Source of the DNA: Casuarina equisetifolia
Lineage: Eukaryota; Streptophyta; Magnoliopsida; Fagales; Casuarinaceae
Length of the DNA: 64,000 nt
Assembly (NCBI GenBank): GCA_028551475.1
Contig: CM052359.1
Coordinates: 23,003,583-23,067,582 of the forward strand
Direction of reading: 5' to 3'
The notes beneath the pieces were generated by a model. The model was given only the letters and a program-made list of their open reading frames with translations. It searched no databases and was not told the DNA's origin. Both the position numbers and the translations under genes were made by a program. Positions 12,901 through 24,870 of this stretch are shown piece by piece. Within the stretch, counting starts at the first letter, position 1, and each line of letters opens with the position of its first letter.

Positions 12901-14994
12901 TAGAGTATGAAAATACACCTTAATATACCAAGGCACAACTTGGAAAATGTCAACTTGCAATTTACACGTGTCTTCAATGGCATTCGCACCAAGGAGACTC
13001 TCATTTAGCCCTGTGGATATCAAGGATATTGCAATAGCACCTCTTTCATTCCCACTACCCATCAAGAACCTACTGGCATGTAATGGTGCCTGTGGACATG
13101 TCCAAACTACAGGAAGCTTCCATGTAAGGCCTAAATCAAATGGCTCAGAGTTACTATACTTTGCAAGTGAATATTCACAGAGAACAGATGAGGTCTTGCC
13201 TTGCAAGCTATTGACTTCTTTAAGCACCCTGTCGGGCACGACAGACAACTCAAAGCCAGGGTCACTCCATAACCCTTCAGCGCCCATGCTATCAGTATCG
13301 GACATCACATTCTTTTGTAATTTCACCAAATCAGTCACCACCCCTCTCTCAAGTTGAAGGTAAACATTACTAGACTTGGAGAGAACACACCTTCCAGTAA
13401 CTTTCCTCCCAAAAATCGAACTCAAAGACCAGTTTGGCTGTGATGTTGTTCCAATGGAATAAGTTTTACTAGCTCTCTGACTATTAGGTTGAAGGACAAC
13501 TGTAAGTGTTTGTTCCAGCACAATCCCCGATTCCAATGTGGCTGAATCAAATTCGGATGAGGTCAAATGCAACCGTTGAGAATGATAATATCCTCTATAT
13601 ATAGAAGGTCTGTCCATCAAGGCAGAAAGCCCAGCTTTATCACGACATGGAAGGAGCTTCAACCAGGGAGTTAGATTCTCAGTGCAAACAGCCTCACGGG
13701 GCAGTGTTCCATACCTCAAAGTGCCTGAAGATGCTTGAAAGGTCCATTCAGGAGCAGAATAAGTGGCAGAAGACTCTAGGAAGTTAATTGAAGCACAGAA
13801 GAGTCCTGAAAGAGTATGGGTAAGATTCTTCCAAGAATCATCAACCTGAGATTGGGGGATATCAAAGACAGCCCACAACTCCACTCCTGGAGGCTTCGCA
13901 TTGTTGCTTGAGATGGGGTCGAACCCACCCCATCGATCATAGTTCCATCGACCTTGAGTAAAAGATAATTCCATCTCCTTAATTCGGAATTTTTGAACCT
14001 GTTCAAGCGATAGATATGGATGACCGACTTAGCATAGTCGAAGATTAAACAAGATTCACCCCGAGCCTAGCTTATAGCAATGGTAACATTGTTGATCCTA
14101 TTTGCCAAAAAGTAAAGGATGGGAACAATCAATGTTGCCATGTCTTGGCCAGCCAATTCAACATAGACCAAGCAAATTATGAATAAATGCTCGTTTCAGT
14201 AGGGTCTTAAGTGGGCAATAAGCGGCAGCCCAAGAGCAGTTTGATTTAAACAGCGTACGATCACATTTCATAGGGCTTAAGTTTAGTGGAGGACTTAAGT
14301 CAGACAGCATAACTCAGTTGTTTCCACCACTGTAAAGTTTCTTATTTGTCTAGTTCAACTCACAAGGACAGATTGTTGTCACTAAGATTAACCCCAACAA
14401 ACAATATCAATAGATACAGATTCCTTTCCCGATATAGTGCAATATCAAATCTTTGATTGACTTTGTTACTCAGTTGGGCTTTTACAGAGCAAATTGAGCA
14501 AAAGCAACAAGACCCAAGAATCTTAATTCTTTTTTGGTATTCTTTCATAACATAACTAGCCTTCAGACGTGAAAAGAAAAAAGTTTATGACGCTGCAATA
14601 GGTTTCCGATAGATCAGGAAAAATGGGAAATGCCCCTTATCTCAATACATAATATAATGGTTTTTTTTTTAAAAGTATCATATCATACTCGATCTGTTTC
14701 TTCTAATATCCCACAATCCAAAATTTTCTCGGCAACCAAACGGAGGTCAAAACATACCAGCTGAGCAATGGCTTTGGGGAAGAGGTGATGATGCCGGCCA
14801 TGGGATTTGGAGAGAGACGGCGGGGCTCTGCTTTCGAAATGGAAATGCGCCAACACCTTCCGATCAGTTAACGGTCTCAGCAGCAACTCCTCCGAGAACT
14901 CCTCTTCACCCTTTTCACGAAGAACCGATCCCAAGACGATTTGGAAGGAAAATATAAAAGTGAGTAAGAGACTCAAACTCCGAAGACAGGCCAT
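9946..14994 (-). CDS. PIGT: GPI transamidase subunit PIG-T (Gpi16 family)
   Basis: PIG-T is a subunit of the ER-membrane GPI transamidase, which swaps a C-terminal peptide for a preassembled GPI anchor. Five exons on the minus strand join in phase: 14994-14758, 13998-12742, 11753-11604, 11513-11333 and 10133-9946, giving 670 residues, close to the roughly 640 of plant homologues. The start ATG opens a signal peptide (about residues 1-23, [13 protein letters not shown]...). The family core follows, including [16 protein letters not shown] and ASINFLESS. Exon 3 begins [21 protein letters not shown]. Exon 4 carries [15 protein letters not shown] and a membrane span at about 573-594, followed by RRR. 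Exon 5 has a poly-Ser stretch and a second hydrophobic segment at the C terminus (about 647-667), as in plant versions. All introns are GT-AG. Family assignment is firm; the untranslated ends are not defined. Confidence 0.95.
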
Positions 14995-15935
14995 AGGAAG
15001 GTTCCGGTTGCCGGCGCTGTGCCATCGAACTCAAGCTATGGCGCTGTCCGCCATGAGCTCCGGGTATGGACCGAGGGAGAAGAAACAATGCAAATGCGTT
15101 GAAGCCAAGATCTTCTGGGCTTGGGCTCTTAGAGAGGTAGCCCAATAAATTGCCTAAAATACCCTCTTACTTACACCATAAATCGCCTGTTAATTTCATA
15201 AATTATTGCCTGTGCTTCATTTAATCCTTAATTTTAATGAAAAATAACTCATATTTTCAATATTTTTAAATCAATTTATGAAAAATAATAATCAGTATTG
15301 ATCTTAGATACTTTTTATATCAATTTTTAATATAGAAATACATTCTTTGATCTAAAAGTGTATAAAATAAACATGTACTGGATAAACATAATTTAATCAT
15401 TTTTTATTTGTTTCTCTCCAACTTACTAAAGAATTTTATGTGGTCAATGATACAAAAAAGTGATAGTTTATGAGGAGAAAGCATTATTTATCTACTTTCA
15501 TTATTTGTTTCTTAATTATCATAATAGTTTTTCTTTCTTTTCTTCCTTGAAATTGGAGATTCTCTACATGTATGCATTATATATTATGAAGACAACATAG
15601 TATAATTTCTTTTGGTTTCCATCTGAACATGTTGTTTATCTTCTATAGAAACTAGATGGTTGGTATAGAAGGAAGAAGACTGACTAAGTTCTTTGATGTT
15701 CTTTGGATCGGCCAAAGGTATGCTTGATTTGTTTGATGAGAAGCCCAGAAAAACCACAATTACATTTATATTAGAGGGAAGAAGTTCATTGAACAGATCT
15801 TCCAGGAGATTATTGTCACCACACATGTAGTTTCCTTTGTCATGCAGAAAATCAGAAACACAAACAAACATGTATTAAAACATCTAGGAATGCAGATAAG
15901 AAGCTCAGTGGAGTCTGCCATCCCCTTGAATCTCT
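14995..15935. other. Spacer between PIG-T and XTH
   Basis: Holds the PIG-T 5' region (right of 14994) and the XTH 3' untranslated region (left of 15936). The first 150 bases are GC-richer, as expected for a promoter or leader; the rest is AT-rich. No further gene is seen. Confidence 0.5.
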
Positions 15936-17636
15936 TTACTGCTGAAGGCACTCCGGGGGAGGGGTTGGGTACCTAGGCCGATCAGAACAGTAATCATAGT
16001 TCATGTAATTTTTTCTGACATTCTCGTATGCACCTTGTTGTCCAGGATCCAGACTCCAGTACTTCTTTGTATTCCACCAGTCATCGGAGGAGTAACACTG
16101 TTGAACGCTTGAGTTTTGAGCTTCACAGCCGCTGATATCAAACCCTTGAAAGTACGCTTTGAATGGTGCGTAACTCCAGTTAGTTTTTGTCCGGCCACCA
16201 TCCGTCGCCCAGCTTTCTCCATTCCACAAGCTAGCCGTTACTTGCATCGGCCGGGATGGGTAGTCAACTCCAACTTTGCTGTTGTTCTTGAACACTCTAA
16301 TGGGCGTGCTGTCCACGAAAAATCTGTAACGCAGAATTTCAAAAGCACCATATCAGGTAGTCTAGAGAGAGGGAAAGAGAGAGAGAGAGAGTGAGAGAGA
16401 GAGAGAGAGAGAGAAGAGAGGGATTTTCCTACACAATTTGACGTTCGTTCCAGAGAATCTGATAAGTATGAAAAGCTGCGGTGGGATCAAACCAAAGAAG
16501 AATCCTTTGCTCCCTATTCCCTTGACCATTCGCAAACACATTTGTTTGTAATGTGTATGGCTTCCCTTCCCTGTTGCCCAAGAACTCGAAATCCAGCTCG
16601 TCATGGTTGCTACCTTGAGAAGTAAGCTGTGCACATAAGCATGAGGATAAACTTAGATAAATAGACTAGGTTTTCTTTGACAGATCAAAGGATCTATTTT
16701 TCTTACTGAGAATCAACTGTAAACATAAGCAACGATAAAAGAAAGGTCTTTGAATTCACATAGAAAGCAGTAACTACTCCAGCGGAATCCCTATCTGGTA
16801 GCTTCATCCTCAAATGAAAGAATCCAGAACCATAGCTCAGCTTGGATGCAAAGCCAGCCCCTACCAGGAAGCAAAAAGATGATATAATAGAGAGAAACAA
16901 AAGCCACCATCCTTGCATATCTGACATAAAATATTTGCAAGTCACACTTAAAGCTCAGAGAGTTACTAAAATTGGATTTTTCTTTTTATTTTGTTGTTTT
17001 GTTTGAGAATCAAATTGCATTCATAGAATAATGTATTATATATGATATCTAGTTTGTCAATGACTTGGTTTTAAAACTTGGTTCACATTGACACTCGTAC
17101 TTCTATTTTTTCCTTGATTGGTTTAGTAGAAAATGAACTTTTCTACTAAAATATTTCTGATATATGATTGATGGATGCCTATTCAAAAAAAAGAAAGAGT
17201 GGTCATTATATTGATATATTTGTCATTGTATTTATCTACTTGAACATTAATGTAAAATTTGTGAAACAACCAGAATATCCTCTTCAAAAACTTGTTTACT
17301 AGTAGGATAGAAAAAGAAATAGAATACATGAAAATTATAAGAATAAGGATGAAGATAAATAAATAAGATAAGATAAGATAAGACATATTGATATCGTATA
17401 CTAATTGACAGATGATGATTCTTAATCCATTCATCTCAAAAAAATAAAAAAAGAACAATAGAAAAATAGTAACCCGAAGATCTATCCATTGAGAGCTGCA
17501 TTTCCGTTCCTTGATTTAGAGACAAGACATGATCAAAGCCCCATGTGAGTACATAGTTTTGATCAAAGCTAATGTCACTACCCTCACTTGCAAGCACCAA
17601 ACACAGTAGGAAGGAGACTAGAATCGGGAAATACAT
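15936..17636 (-). CDS. Xyloglucan endotransglucosylase/hydrolase (GH16)
   Basis: This secreted wall enzyme cuts and rejoins xyloglucan chains during cell expansion. Four minus-strand exons join in phase: 17636-17474, 16860-16760, 16626-16433 and 16323-15936, giving 281 residues, a normal XTH length. A signal peptide covers about residues 1-19. The GH16 catalytic signature [10 protein letters not shown] is at about 96-105, with nucleophile Glu98, Asp100 and acid/base Glu102. The C-terminal XTH domain includes [14 protein letters not shown], a WSYAPF segment and conserved cysteines near the end. The motif has Leu where Ile is commoner. The Asn after the motif is followed by Arg-Glu, so the N-glycosylation sequon found there in many XTHs is absent. 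A TATA-like box lies about 50 bases upstream. The family is certain; endotransglucosylase versus hydrolase preference and the exact XTH number are not settled. Confidence 0.95.
16364..16421. repeat. (AG)n microsatellite in XTH intron 3
   Basis: An interrupted AG/GA run, read as a CT-rich tract on the coding strand, lies just inside the intron after the exon 3 donor. It is a likely length-polymorphic marker. Confidence 0.9.
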
Positions 17637-17685
17637 TTTAAGGCTAAACTTAGTGCTTCGGCTAAGCTAGTGTAAGGGAGCTAAA

Positions 17686-17694
17686 ATATATATA
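17686..17694 (-). promoter_or_regulatory. Putative TATA box of the XTH gene
   Basis: On the minus strand the sequence reads tatatata about 50 bases upstream of the XTH start codon at 17636. A short leader would follow. Position and composition fit a plant core promoter; transcription start evidence is lacking. Confidence 0.5.
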
Positions 17695-17699
17695 CTCTA

Positions 17700-20120
17700 G
17701 CTTGGACGTCAACCTCCTAAGGAACGTGATAAAGCAGAAAGGGTGTGACCATCATTTCCTCTACCTTACCCGCACGCTATTGACTTCTCCATTCTATCCC
17801 CATAACGAACCACATCATGTTAGTATTACTTGGAAGCAACTGCACGAAATCGCCAATCTTGCTAGAGATGCTGTTTTCCATAGAAAGAAAGACCATGATT
17901 ATTGTAAAAGAACCGTATATACTCCTTGCCTTGGAGTAGTTGGATTACAAATCTTTGACGTTCTTGTTGTAGTGTTAGGAATTAGATCCTTGGTACACCC
18001 TCTGCAAAAGACGTCTTATGAGAAGCAAGACCACAAATTCTCCAAAATGCCTTATCACACACAAAATTCAGTAGCATGAGTTTGATTGATTTTCATATCC
18101 GTTGTTAGGAATTAGACTTTGATAAGCCCTTCTTATTCGGGCCCAAAATTTTAACGTCTATTTGTATGTTAGATATAAAATACACCAGCAATGAACCGCA
18201 AAAAAGAAACTCCTCTAAGCTGTTGTAGGAATGGTCAAGTTCGTGGCAAAGCACAAAAGTTTATGTGGAAGAGATAGAACCTTGAAGGCGGGGAAGCTTT
18301 ATCCCCATCTGCAGTCTTTGGGTGGCTAAGTTTTCTGTATTAGTTTGTAATAAACCATCGTCGGCGGGGCCAGGCTGTGATGGGTTTGACATCAGTTGCC
18401 TTCAGGCTGGGGCTGTCTTCCTCGTCTTGTCAGGCTAATAATTCAATCCTAGCTTGACTGACACTCGATCCCCTTTTTTATCTATCCATGCATCCTGTGA
18501 CTAAATTGAACATTTTGTTGGTATTGTAGGGCATTGGGCATCAAAAGGAAAGAAATTTGACTAGACTCAAGCCGCCCTTCTAGCCCATAATGAAGGATTC
18601 AGCATTGACGGCTGCAGATGCCAAAATCTCAACGGTTGCAGTGCGACTATTCCAAGTTCTGGTGGAAGGGAGAGAGGTGTTGGGCTGAACCTGATGAAGA
18701 AAAAAGCTAATCAGCTGTGAGACAAAAATACTGTACCGAGTAATATAAGAGTTCCAAACGAACGACTAAAGTGACTTGAGTTGCTTATGTAAGGCCAAAC
18801 ATATCTCTCTCTATCTCCAATGGTTCCCGATTACAGTATTATGCTTTTCTAAAGCCCCCTAATGACACATGTAGTATAACAAGAATTAGAATTGTTGAAA
18901 TCTTATGTATCTCATATACTTATCAGTTGTGAATGTTACATATAATGGTCTTCTCTTCTCTTCTTAGCCAACTTTAAGGGAAAAAAAATATCTTTTAATA
19001 TGATATTAGAATTCAAATTTCAAATAAAATAACTTATCATTCATAGACTATATCCTCGTAAACACATATTTCTATAGTAAAAGGGGAGGGGCATATCCCA
19101 AGCCCCACTTTTGAGGACAGCAAATAGGAGTATATCTAGGGCAGATATTCATGGCATATTCTACGTAACATATTTCACACAACTTTCTAGCACAAGTTAT
19201 AACAAGATCGCACAAACGAGATGAAAATTTTCACAACATTTCAACACAAGCAGTAACAAGATCACAAAAATAGACCGCAATTTTTGCACAACTTCCCAAT
19301 ACAGGCCATGACAAGATCACAGCAAGATCGTGTCGTTAACACTTGACATAAATGGCTCACACAAGTTTCAGCACATGCAGTAACACATATGGACAAGCCA
19401 ACCAACAGAACATTTTCAAACACGAGCCAGTAATACTTGTTAGCACAGAAACATAATACTTTCCATGCTTTTATGACTTGCGTGCATGAATGCCAATTTC
19501 ATCATTTTTTGCAGCATCAAAGTATGTAATTAACTTAATTCAGTTATAGGTGTTATGAATTGATTCGTTAAGGACTTGGCAAATAGAGAGGAAATGACGT
19601 AGGATGGAACAGAGGTTTTTTAGGAACTGAGTTCAAGAGTTAAACAGAGTGTGACACAAAGAAAGCATAAGACCCAGTGAATTAATGTTCATAATATTTC
19701 ATAAAAGCCAGAGTTAAAAACTTACAATGTGAAGACAATTCTACTCGATACAAAATATCTTCCACTTCCTCTGCTATTTAAGCTAAAACGAAGGCTACAG
19801 ATTGCCCGCAATCTTTTCTGCTAAAGGATAACAAAAAGAGTGATCTTAGCAGGTAACCATCAACGTTAGATTTTCATCCACATGCTCTGCTATTTCAGGA
19901 GAATTCAAGAACCTTTTGTCATAATATTTCACCGTAGGTTTTCTTCCATATGCTTAGTCTAAAACCTTTTGTTTGGAGTTTTGTCCTTGTTACCGTAAGC
20001 TCCATTTCATCTAAAAACAATGACTTTTTTGCTTATCTTTTACTTTGGCTTTTGGTAACTCTATCAGCTGTAACACCCTTCTTGGGACATAAGGGTCACA
20101 ACTTTCTTGTGCTCACATTA
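17700..20120. other. Intergenic DNA upstream of XTH
   Basis: Contains the XTH promoter region at its left end. The 125-codon + frame at 17702-18079 has no recognisable domain and begins next to the TATA-like box, so I treat it as chance. Repeated phrases such as 'taacaagatc' occur around 19200-19340. No gene is supported. Confidence 0.45.
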
Positions 20121-20563
20121 TAGACACCATCGAATCTAATGAAGTGCTAGGTTACTCCCAAAGGATGGTTTCAGCCAATGGATGTATCCAATTACGCTTT
20201 GTGAAGGTGACTAGCATAGATCAGCGTGTTTGGCAATAACAGATGTCCTCAGACCCACAAAACATCACATTATGGATTGGAAACCGTGAGATAGCTGTGC
20301 ATGATGGTAAGGACAACCTGACAACGGATGAAAAAGGCCATCTGAATGTTGTGCGTGATGGAGGGTGCGTAGTTCTGTTGAATGTTGATAGAATAGCTCC
20401 AAACTCCATCGCAACTCTAGAAAATTCGGGCAACCTCAAAGTGAAACAGTTGAATTCTATAGATCTACCAAGGGCGAATTTATGGCAAAGCTTTGATTGT
20501 CCGAAAAACATGCTCCTTCCTAGTATGAAACTAGGTATGAACTTCAAAACTAAAGAACAATAG
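20121..20563 (+). pseudogene. Fragment of an S-domain (bulb-lectin) receptor kinase
   Basis: The translation resembles the B-lectin N terminus of G-type lectin receptor kinases. It has a DTI...E.L start, then LVSANG-type and TSIDQR-like text, then WIGNRE, a LTTDEKGHL strand, an SIATLENSGNLK segment, and finally LWQSFDCPKNMLLPSMKLG, which matches the family's LWQSFD.PTDTLLPGMKLG. A TAA stop interrupts the same frame at about 20239, just before the internal ATG at 20243. The usual Cys-rich, PAN, transmembrane and kinase parts are missing downstream. It is therefore a truncated, disrupted copy. Intact relatives sit at the plasma membrane and act in self-incompatibility or defence. It could be an orphan exon, but no partner exon is visible. 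Confidence 0.75.
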
Positions 20564-22720
20564 ATGTTTACTATATTTCTCACTTATAATAAAAGAAACT
20601 TATCACTCGAGGCATTTATTTTGAATATAGCCTTATAGCAAATGGAATAAGACAACTGTATTAAGACCTTCATGTTATCTTTAGGTCAAAAGTTACAGTT
20701 AATAGTTAAAATGTATACCGAATCTTTTAACAATGACCTAATATTGCTTATGTGTTTGTTGGCCACCTGTCATGCCTTCCACCTACATGGCATGCACCAA
20801 CAATCTACCGCACCCCGTAAATTTGTTAGGCAAAGGTTTGAACCCAATCTAATTAAGACTCTTAGGGGTTATTATTAGGCCAAAAAGTATATCTAACAGT
20901 TGGATTGCATATCTTATTCCTTAATAATAACCTAACAGCACTAACAAGCTTGTTGGCCACCCATGTAGCATGCGCCAACAAGCTAGTTATAAGACACCGG
21001 GAGGAGATATATTAGATTAGTGAGATTGGATCTAATTTCAACTTTGAGAACTTTGATTTGAATATCAGAGATCGCAGTTATTACAATTTTGTTTATGTTT
21101 CTACCAAGAACGAAAGTTGCTTTAGTCATTCGATTCCTAGAGAGATAATGTTGAGATGGAGCTTGGGGTCATTTGGGGGGGGGGGGCCTAAAGATACCAA
21201 CTACTTATTGTACTAACTAATGAAATGTATTTTAATGATTCCTTGAGCTTGCTTTTTTCTCTGAATTTGGGTATGTGCAAAAAGCAACCAGTTGTAAGAA
21301 CCACAATCGTAAGTTCAAAAAAAGAATGGTCTCTTTTATGTTGTGATCAATCGTAGATACAAATTTGATCATGAGTCATTCTGACTACCGGGCTCGATGC
21401 TTGGATAACTATTCTTGCATTGGTTTTAGTGCGAATGCAAACGATGAACTTGGTAGTTTTCGTGCATCTTACGAGTCATTCCAAGTTTGCCAAAGACGGT
21501 TTCATCTTGCATGTTATTCAAAATGTTCGTCTTACAAGTCATTCTAAGTTTGACAAAAATGTTTCTTTCAAAATGTTCAAAGAGACTATACACTCTCATT
21601 AGAGCTATGCTCACAAAGAGTCATGGACAGAATTAACTAGGTGGTAGATCGTACCTTCCCATCTACTTAAGAGTTAATGGAGTTATGGAAGCCAGTACTT
21701 GACTTCTCCAAAAAAAGAAAAGGTTGAAATTGATGGCTATTTGCTAAGACCACTCTTGGTATAATTCTTACTTTCACAAACATTAGTTCATTAGGTCTTC
21801 TACTTGAATCGTTTTCTGTTAAATCTCTTAAGCTCAAAGTTTCTTGTAAGTCCATGATGTATACTACATCTTTTTATCTTCGTATATCGAGTCCTAGCAT
21901 ATCAATCTTTATCAGTAAAAACATATACTCTAAGCTTTATCTGAGGATCCTGCAAAAAGCAACATTTTACTCAGGCATCCACAAGGATAGCTGGCGTATG
22001 ACTAGGTTTGGAGTGATCAGCTGACCTAGGCAAAAAGCTTGCATTCCAAACTTCATCTCCCATTTCAAGAAAACGCCCATATTTGACTATCACCAAAAAG
22101 GGAAGGGGGTCCGGCCAAGTGGCCGGCGACCACAGACACTGGATAAGGATGAATCCAATCCCAGCTCGGAGTTTCTACACGCGTCCAAGGGAGCCCAAAC
22201 GTCCCAAAAAAGCACAAATCGTGGTCACCAATTAAAACTCGCAGAAGCCAACTATGGAAAAAGGCAGTGACAAGCTACTCCAGAATCCAAACATCGTCGC
22301 CCGATTCCTCCCCCATCGATTTCCAGCCGTCCATTTCAACATCACCACTTCCTTCCTTCCTTTATCGATTCCCTCCCCCACAAGAATCCAAATCCCTCCG
22401 AGTTTTTCACTTTGCACCAAACACATCCAGCTCTACTCGCCCAGTCGACCAGACAGGTCAGCAAATTTTGGTACTTATGTAAATATCTTGTCTGTGAATT
22501 GCTACGACGTCCCTTCTGCGAATGGGAGTAACGCAGGCATTTTTAGCGTCTTTGTGACGCCGAGTATAATCGTGCGCTTTCGCTGTGAAAATTGGACTGC
22601 TGGGGTCCCTTTCTACCTGTTGGAGTTTTTATTTCTATTGACCGAGAAAGACTGAGACCACCAAGCACAGAACTTCAGAGAGAGAGCATTTGGAGGATTT
22701 AAAGGGAGACCAGGGTGAAG
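20564..22720. other. Intergenic DNA and SUMO promoter/leader
   Basis: AT-rich to about 22050, then GC-richer sequence leading into the SUMO leader. A short inverted repeat lies at 20948-20983, a 12-base G run at 21175-21186, and a 63-base direct repeat at about 21468-21593. The 133-codon frame at 22254-22655 lies in the presumed promoter/leader and shows no domain. Confidence 0.45.
21468..21593. repeat. 63-bp imperfect tandem duplication
   Basis: The phrase beginning 'cttacgagtcattccaagtt' recurs 63 bases later as 'cttacaagtcattctaagtt', with flanking similarity (aaaatgttc). It is an old local duplication with no apparent function. Confidence 0.6.
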
Positions 22721-23941
22721 ATGTCTGCAACTGGTGGTGGAAGTGGCGCTGGAGGTAGTCTAGTTCAAGAGGAGGACAAGAAGCCCATGGACCAGCACAT
22801 TAACCTCAAAGTCAAGGGCCAGGTATATCTGCATGGAACAATTATCTTGTCATTAATGTGTAGTTTGCTCCACAGAAAGTTTCTGGGTGTTAATTATTAT
22901 GGCACAATGCATGGATTGAGGAGATTCGTGGCTGTTTTCTTTAATAACTGTTTGTTTTGAGTCGCGTTTGAGCCAGTGATTCATTATGCACAGATTTAGG
23001 TACATGTGATGGATCCCTGTGTGAAAAGGAGGTGAAAGGTGGGCTTTTGATTTTCTGAGTCTGTCTCAAGCAATTTGATTGTTTGCTTCAGAACTTGTCT
23101 GGGTTTTATTTCAATGTGATATACTTAAACCTTTTTCAAACATGCATTAGAAATACGTGAAGAATGAGCTGGATCTGGCAAGAGAAGTTTTTATTTGCTT
23201 TATGTCGGCCAGAGGACTCTCTTTGTGAGGAACAGTTACTTGATTGGCTAGTTGGAAGGTGAAAATCATGTAAGATGCTTTTGTATATCTATCTATGACA
23301 GAACGGTAATCTATTCTGAAAAAAATGCTGGAAGTCTCCCGGATGAAACTTTATCAGATTAATGTTTAGAAATATTGAATCTTTAGTTTGGCATAAACTA
23401 TCTATAGAACTATAATTAGGACTAAACATCCAACTTCATGGATCTATGTGCTCCATCGACTACTTGCCCGGTTCCTGTTAATCTGGTTTTTCATTTGGGT
23501 TGCTCCTTTTTCCTCTATTTCTGGTTTGCATCTATAAAACGTCCTGCATCCTCTTCCATTTTTGTCCATCATAGATCTAAGCTTTTTATTCAATTGTAGG
23601 ATGGCAACGAGGTGTTCTTTAGGATCAAACGAAGCACCCAGCTGCGGAAACTCATGAATGCTTACTGTGATCGTCAGACTGTGGACTTAAACTCTATTGC
23701 ATTCTTGTTTGATGGGCGCAGGCTCCGAGCAGAACAGACTCCAGATGAGGTAAATTTTCTTGCTCAGAATTTCAGGCATACTCTTTGATGACAATGAAAT
23801 TTTATTTGGGTCTTACATTCTGCTTGCCTTCTTGTTTGGATCATGCACAAAACTTTGACTTGTGATTAGCTTGAGATGGAGGACGGCGACGAGATTGATG
23901 CCATGCTTCACCAAACCGGGGGTGTGAATGGCTGGCCTTAA
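22721..23941 (+). CDS. SUMO1: Small ubiquitin-like modifier (SUMO) precursor
   Basis: SUMO is conjugated to lysines of nuclear and other proteins through the E1 (SAE), E2 (SCE1) and ligases such as SIZ1. Three exons join in phase: 22721-22822, 23600-23749 and 23870-23941, giving 107 residues. The flexible N terminus is Gly/Ser-rich. The ubiquitin-like fold follows: HINLKVKGQ, then [20 protein letters not shown] and [16 protein letters not shown], ending MLHQTGG. The Gly-Gly at 101-102 is the mature C terminus; the tail VNGWP would be removed by ULP proteases. I chose the ATG at 22721 because the MSA... N terminus matches plant SUMO1/2. An in-frame GTG two codons upstream is ignored. The gene is convergent with ERD2. 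It clearly belongs to the canonical SUMO1/2 class; which of the two numbers applies cannot be decided. Confidence 0.97.
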
Positions 23942-24870
23942 CTTCAAACCGGGCTTTTATAGCATAAATAATCCGTGTCAGGGAAGAGTTTTTGTGGAGT
24001 GCAGGGCTTCTTTATTTTGCCTTATATATGGAAATACCATCGTAATTAAAGATGTATCTAATTTAGTCTTGGGAAAGTTTAGTTGAGTGTGTGCACCGAT
24101 GATTCTTTGGACTTGTAATGCACGGTTATCTTCATTGAGTGCTACAATATGCTCTAATGCAGAATGGAAAAGTACTTTTGAGGTTATGTAGATATTTTGG
24201 ACTTTTAACGTGTGTTCGTCGTATTTGGGTGCTATAATATGCTTTCTACTTGTTTGGATATTCAGTCTCCATCTCTTTCTCTCTGTACATTCGTGATCTT
24301 TAGATATTTCAATGGATCTGTTTGCCGGACAATGAAGGAAAAGATAATAGTAATTGTCTTTGATTGATTGAGATGCCTGCAGCTTTGATGCATAACTTCT
24401 AAGGACTCAGAGTACAATGAACAAATAACTTCAAGGTTCATTTGATGAAAACCCTGAATGGCAATGAAATCAAACCAACTAAAGTGATTAACTCATGCCA
24501 GCGGCCATATACTTTGGGATAATCTTGTCTAGTCTATTACACTCTGCTTTTCTCCTGACGTCTTACAAGGAAGATTTTGAGCAAATCATAATCCATACTT
24601 TCTTCAAGTAAGTCATGATTAGGTTGCAGGATCAAACCTAAATGTGTTCAAGTTTGGTCCCTCCACCTTGTCGATGCAAGTAACCAGCGGATGATTGTTT
24701 GCGCTTAACATTATCCTAAAAGACTTAACAGTATCTAGTCCTTTTTTTTCGCCTGACAAAAAGTTTCAGTCAAAAAATTGACACCACTAAGAAATTTGCA
24801 TGGCAGCTTTTGCATGTCTGTTGTGTATCACATGACAGCTTCAGTTCCCAGCGAAAGGGGGAGGATTAAT
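23942..24870. other. Convergent 3' regions of SUMO and ERD2
   Basis: Holds the SUMO 3' untranslated region on the left and the ERD2 one on the right. A related pair of phrases around 24108-24155 and 24198-24245 (ttggactt...gtgct.caatatgct) indicates an old local duplication in the SUMO 3' part. No other gene is seen. Confidence 0.5.

Noticed and set aside
12947..13357. 136-codon plus-strand frame inside PIG-T
   Set aside because: Antisense shadow of PIG-T exon 2.
17702..18079. 125-codon plus-strand frame
   Set aside because: It begins at the XTH TATA-like box and has no family similarity that I can see; not supported as a gene.
22254..22655. 133-codon plus-strand frame before SUMO
   Set aside because: It ends 66 bases before the SUMO ATG in the presumed promoter/leader. 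The Pro/Ser-rich composition follows the local CT-rich DNA.
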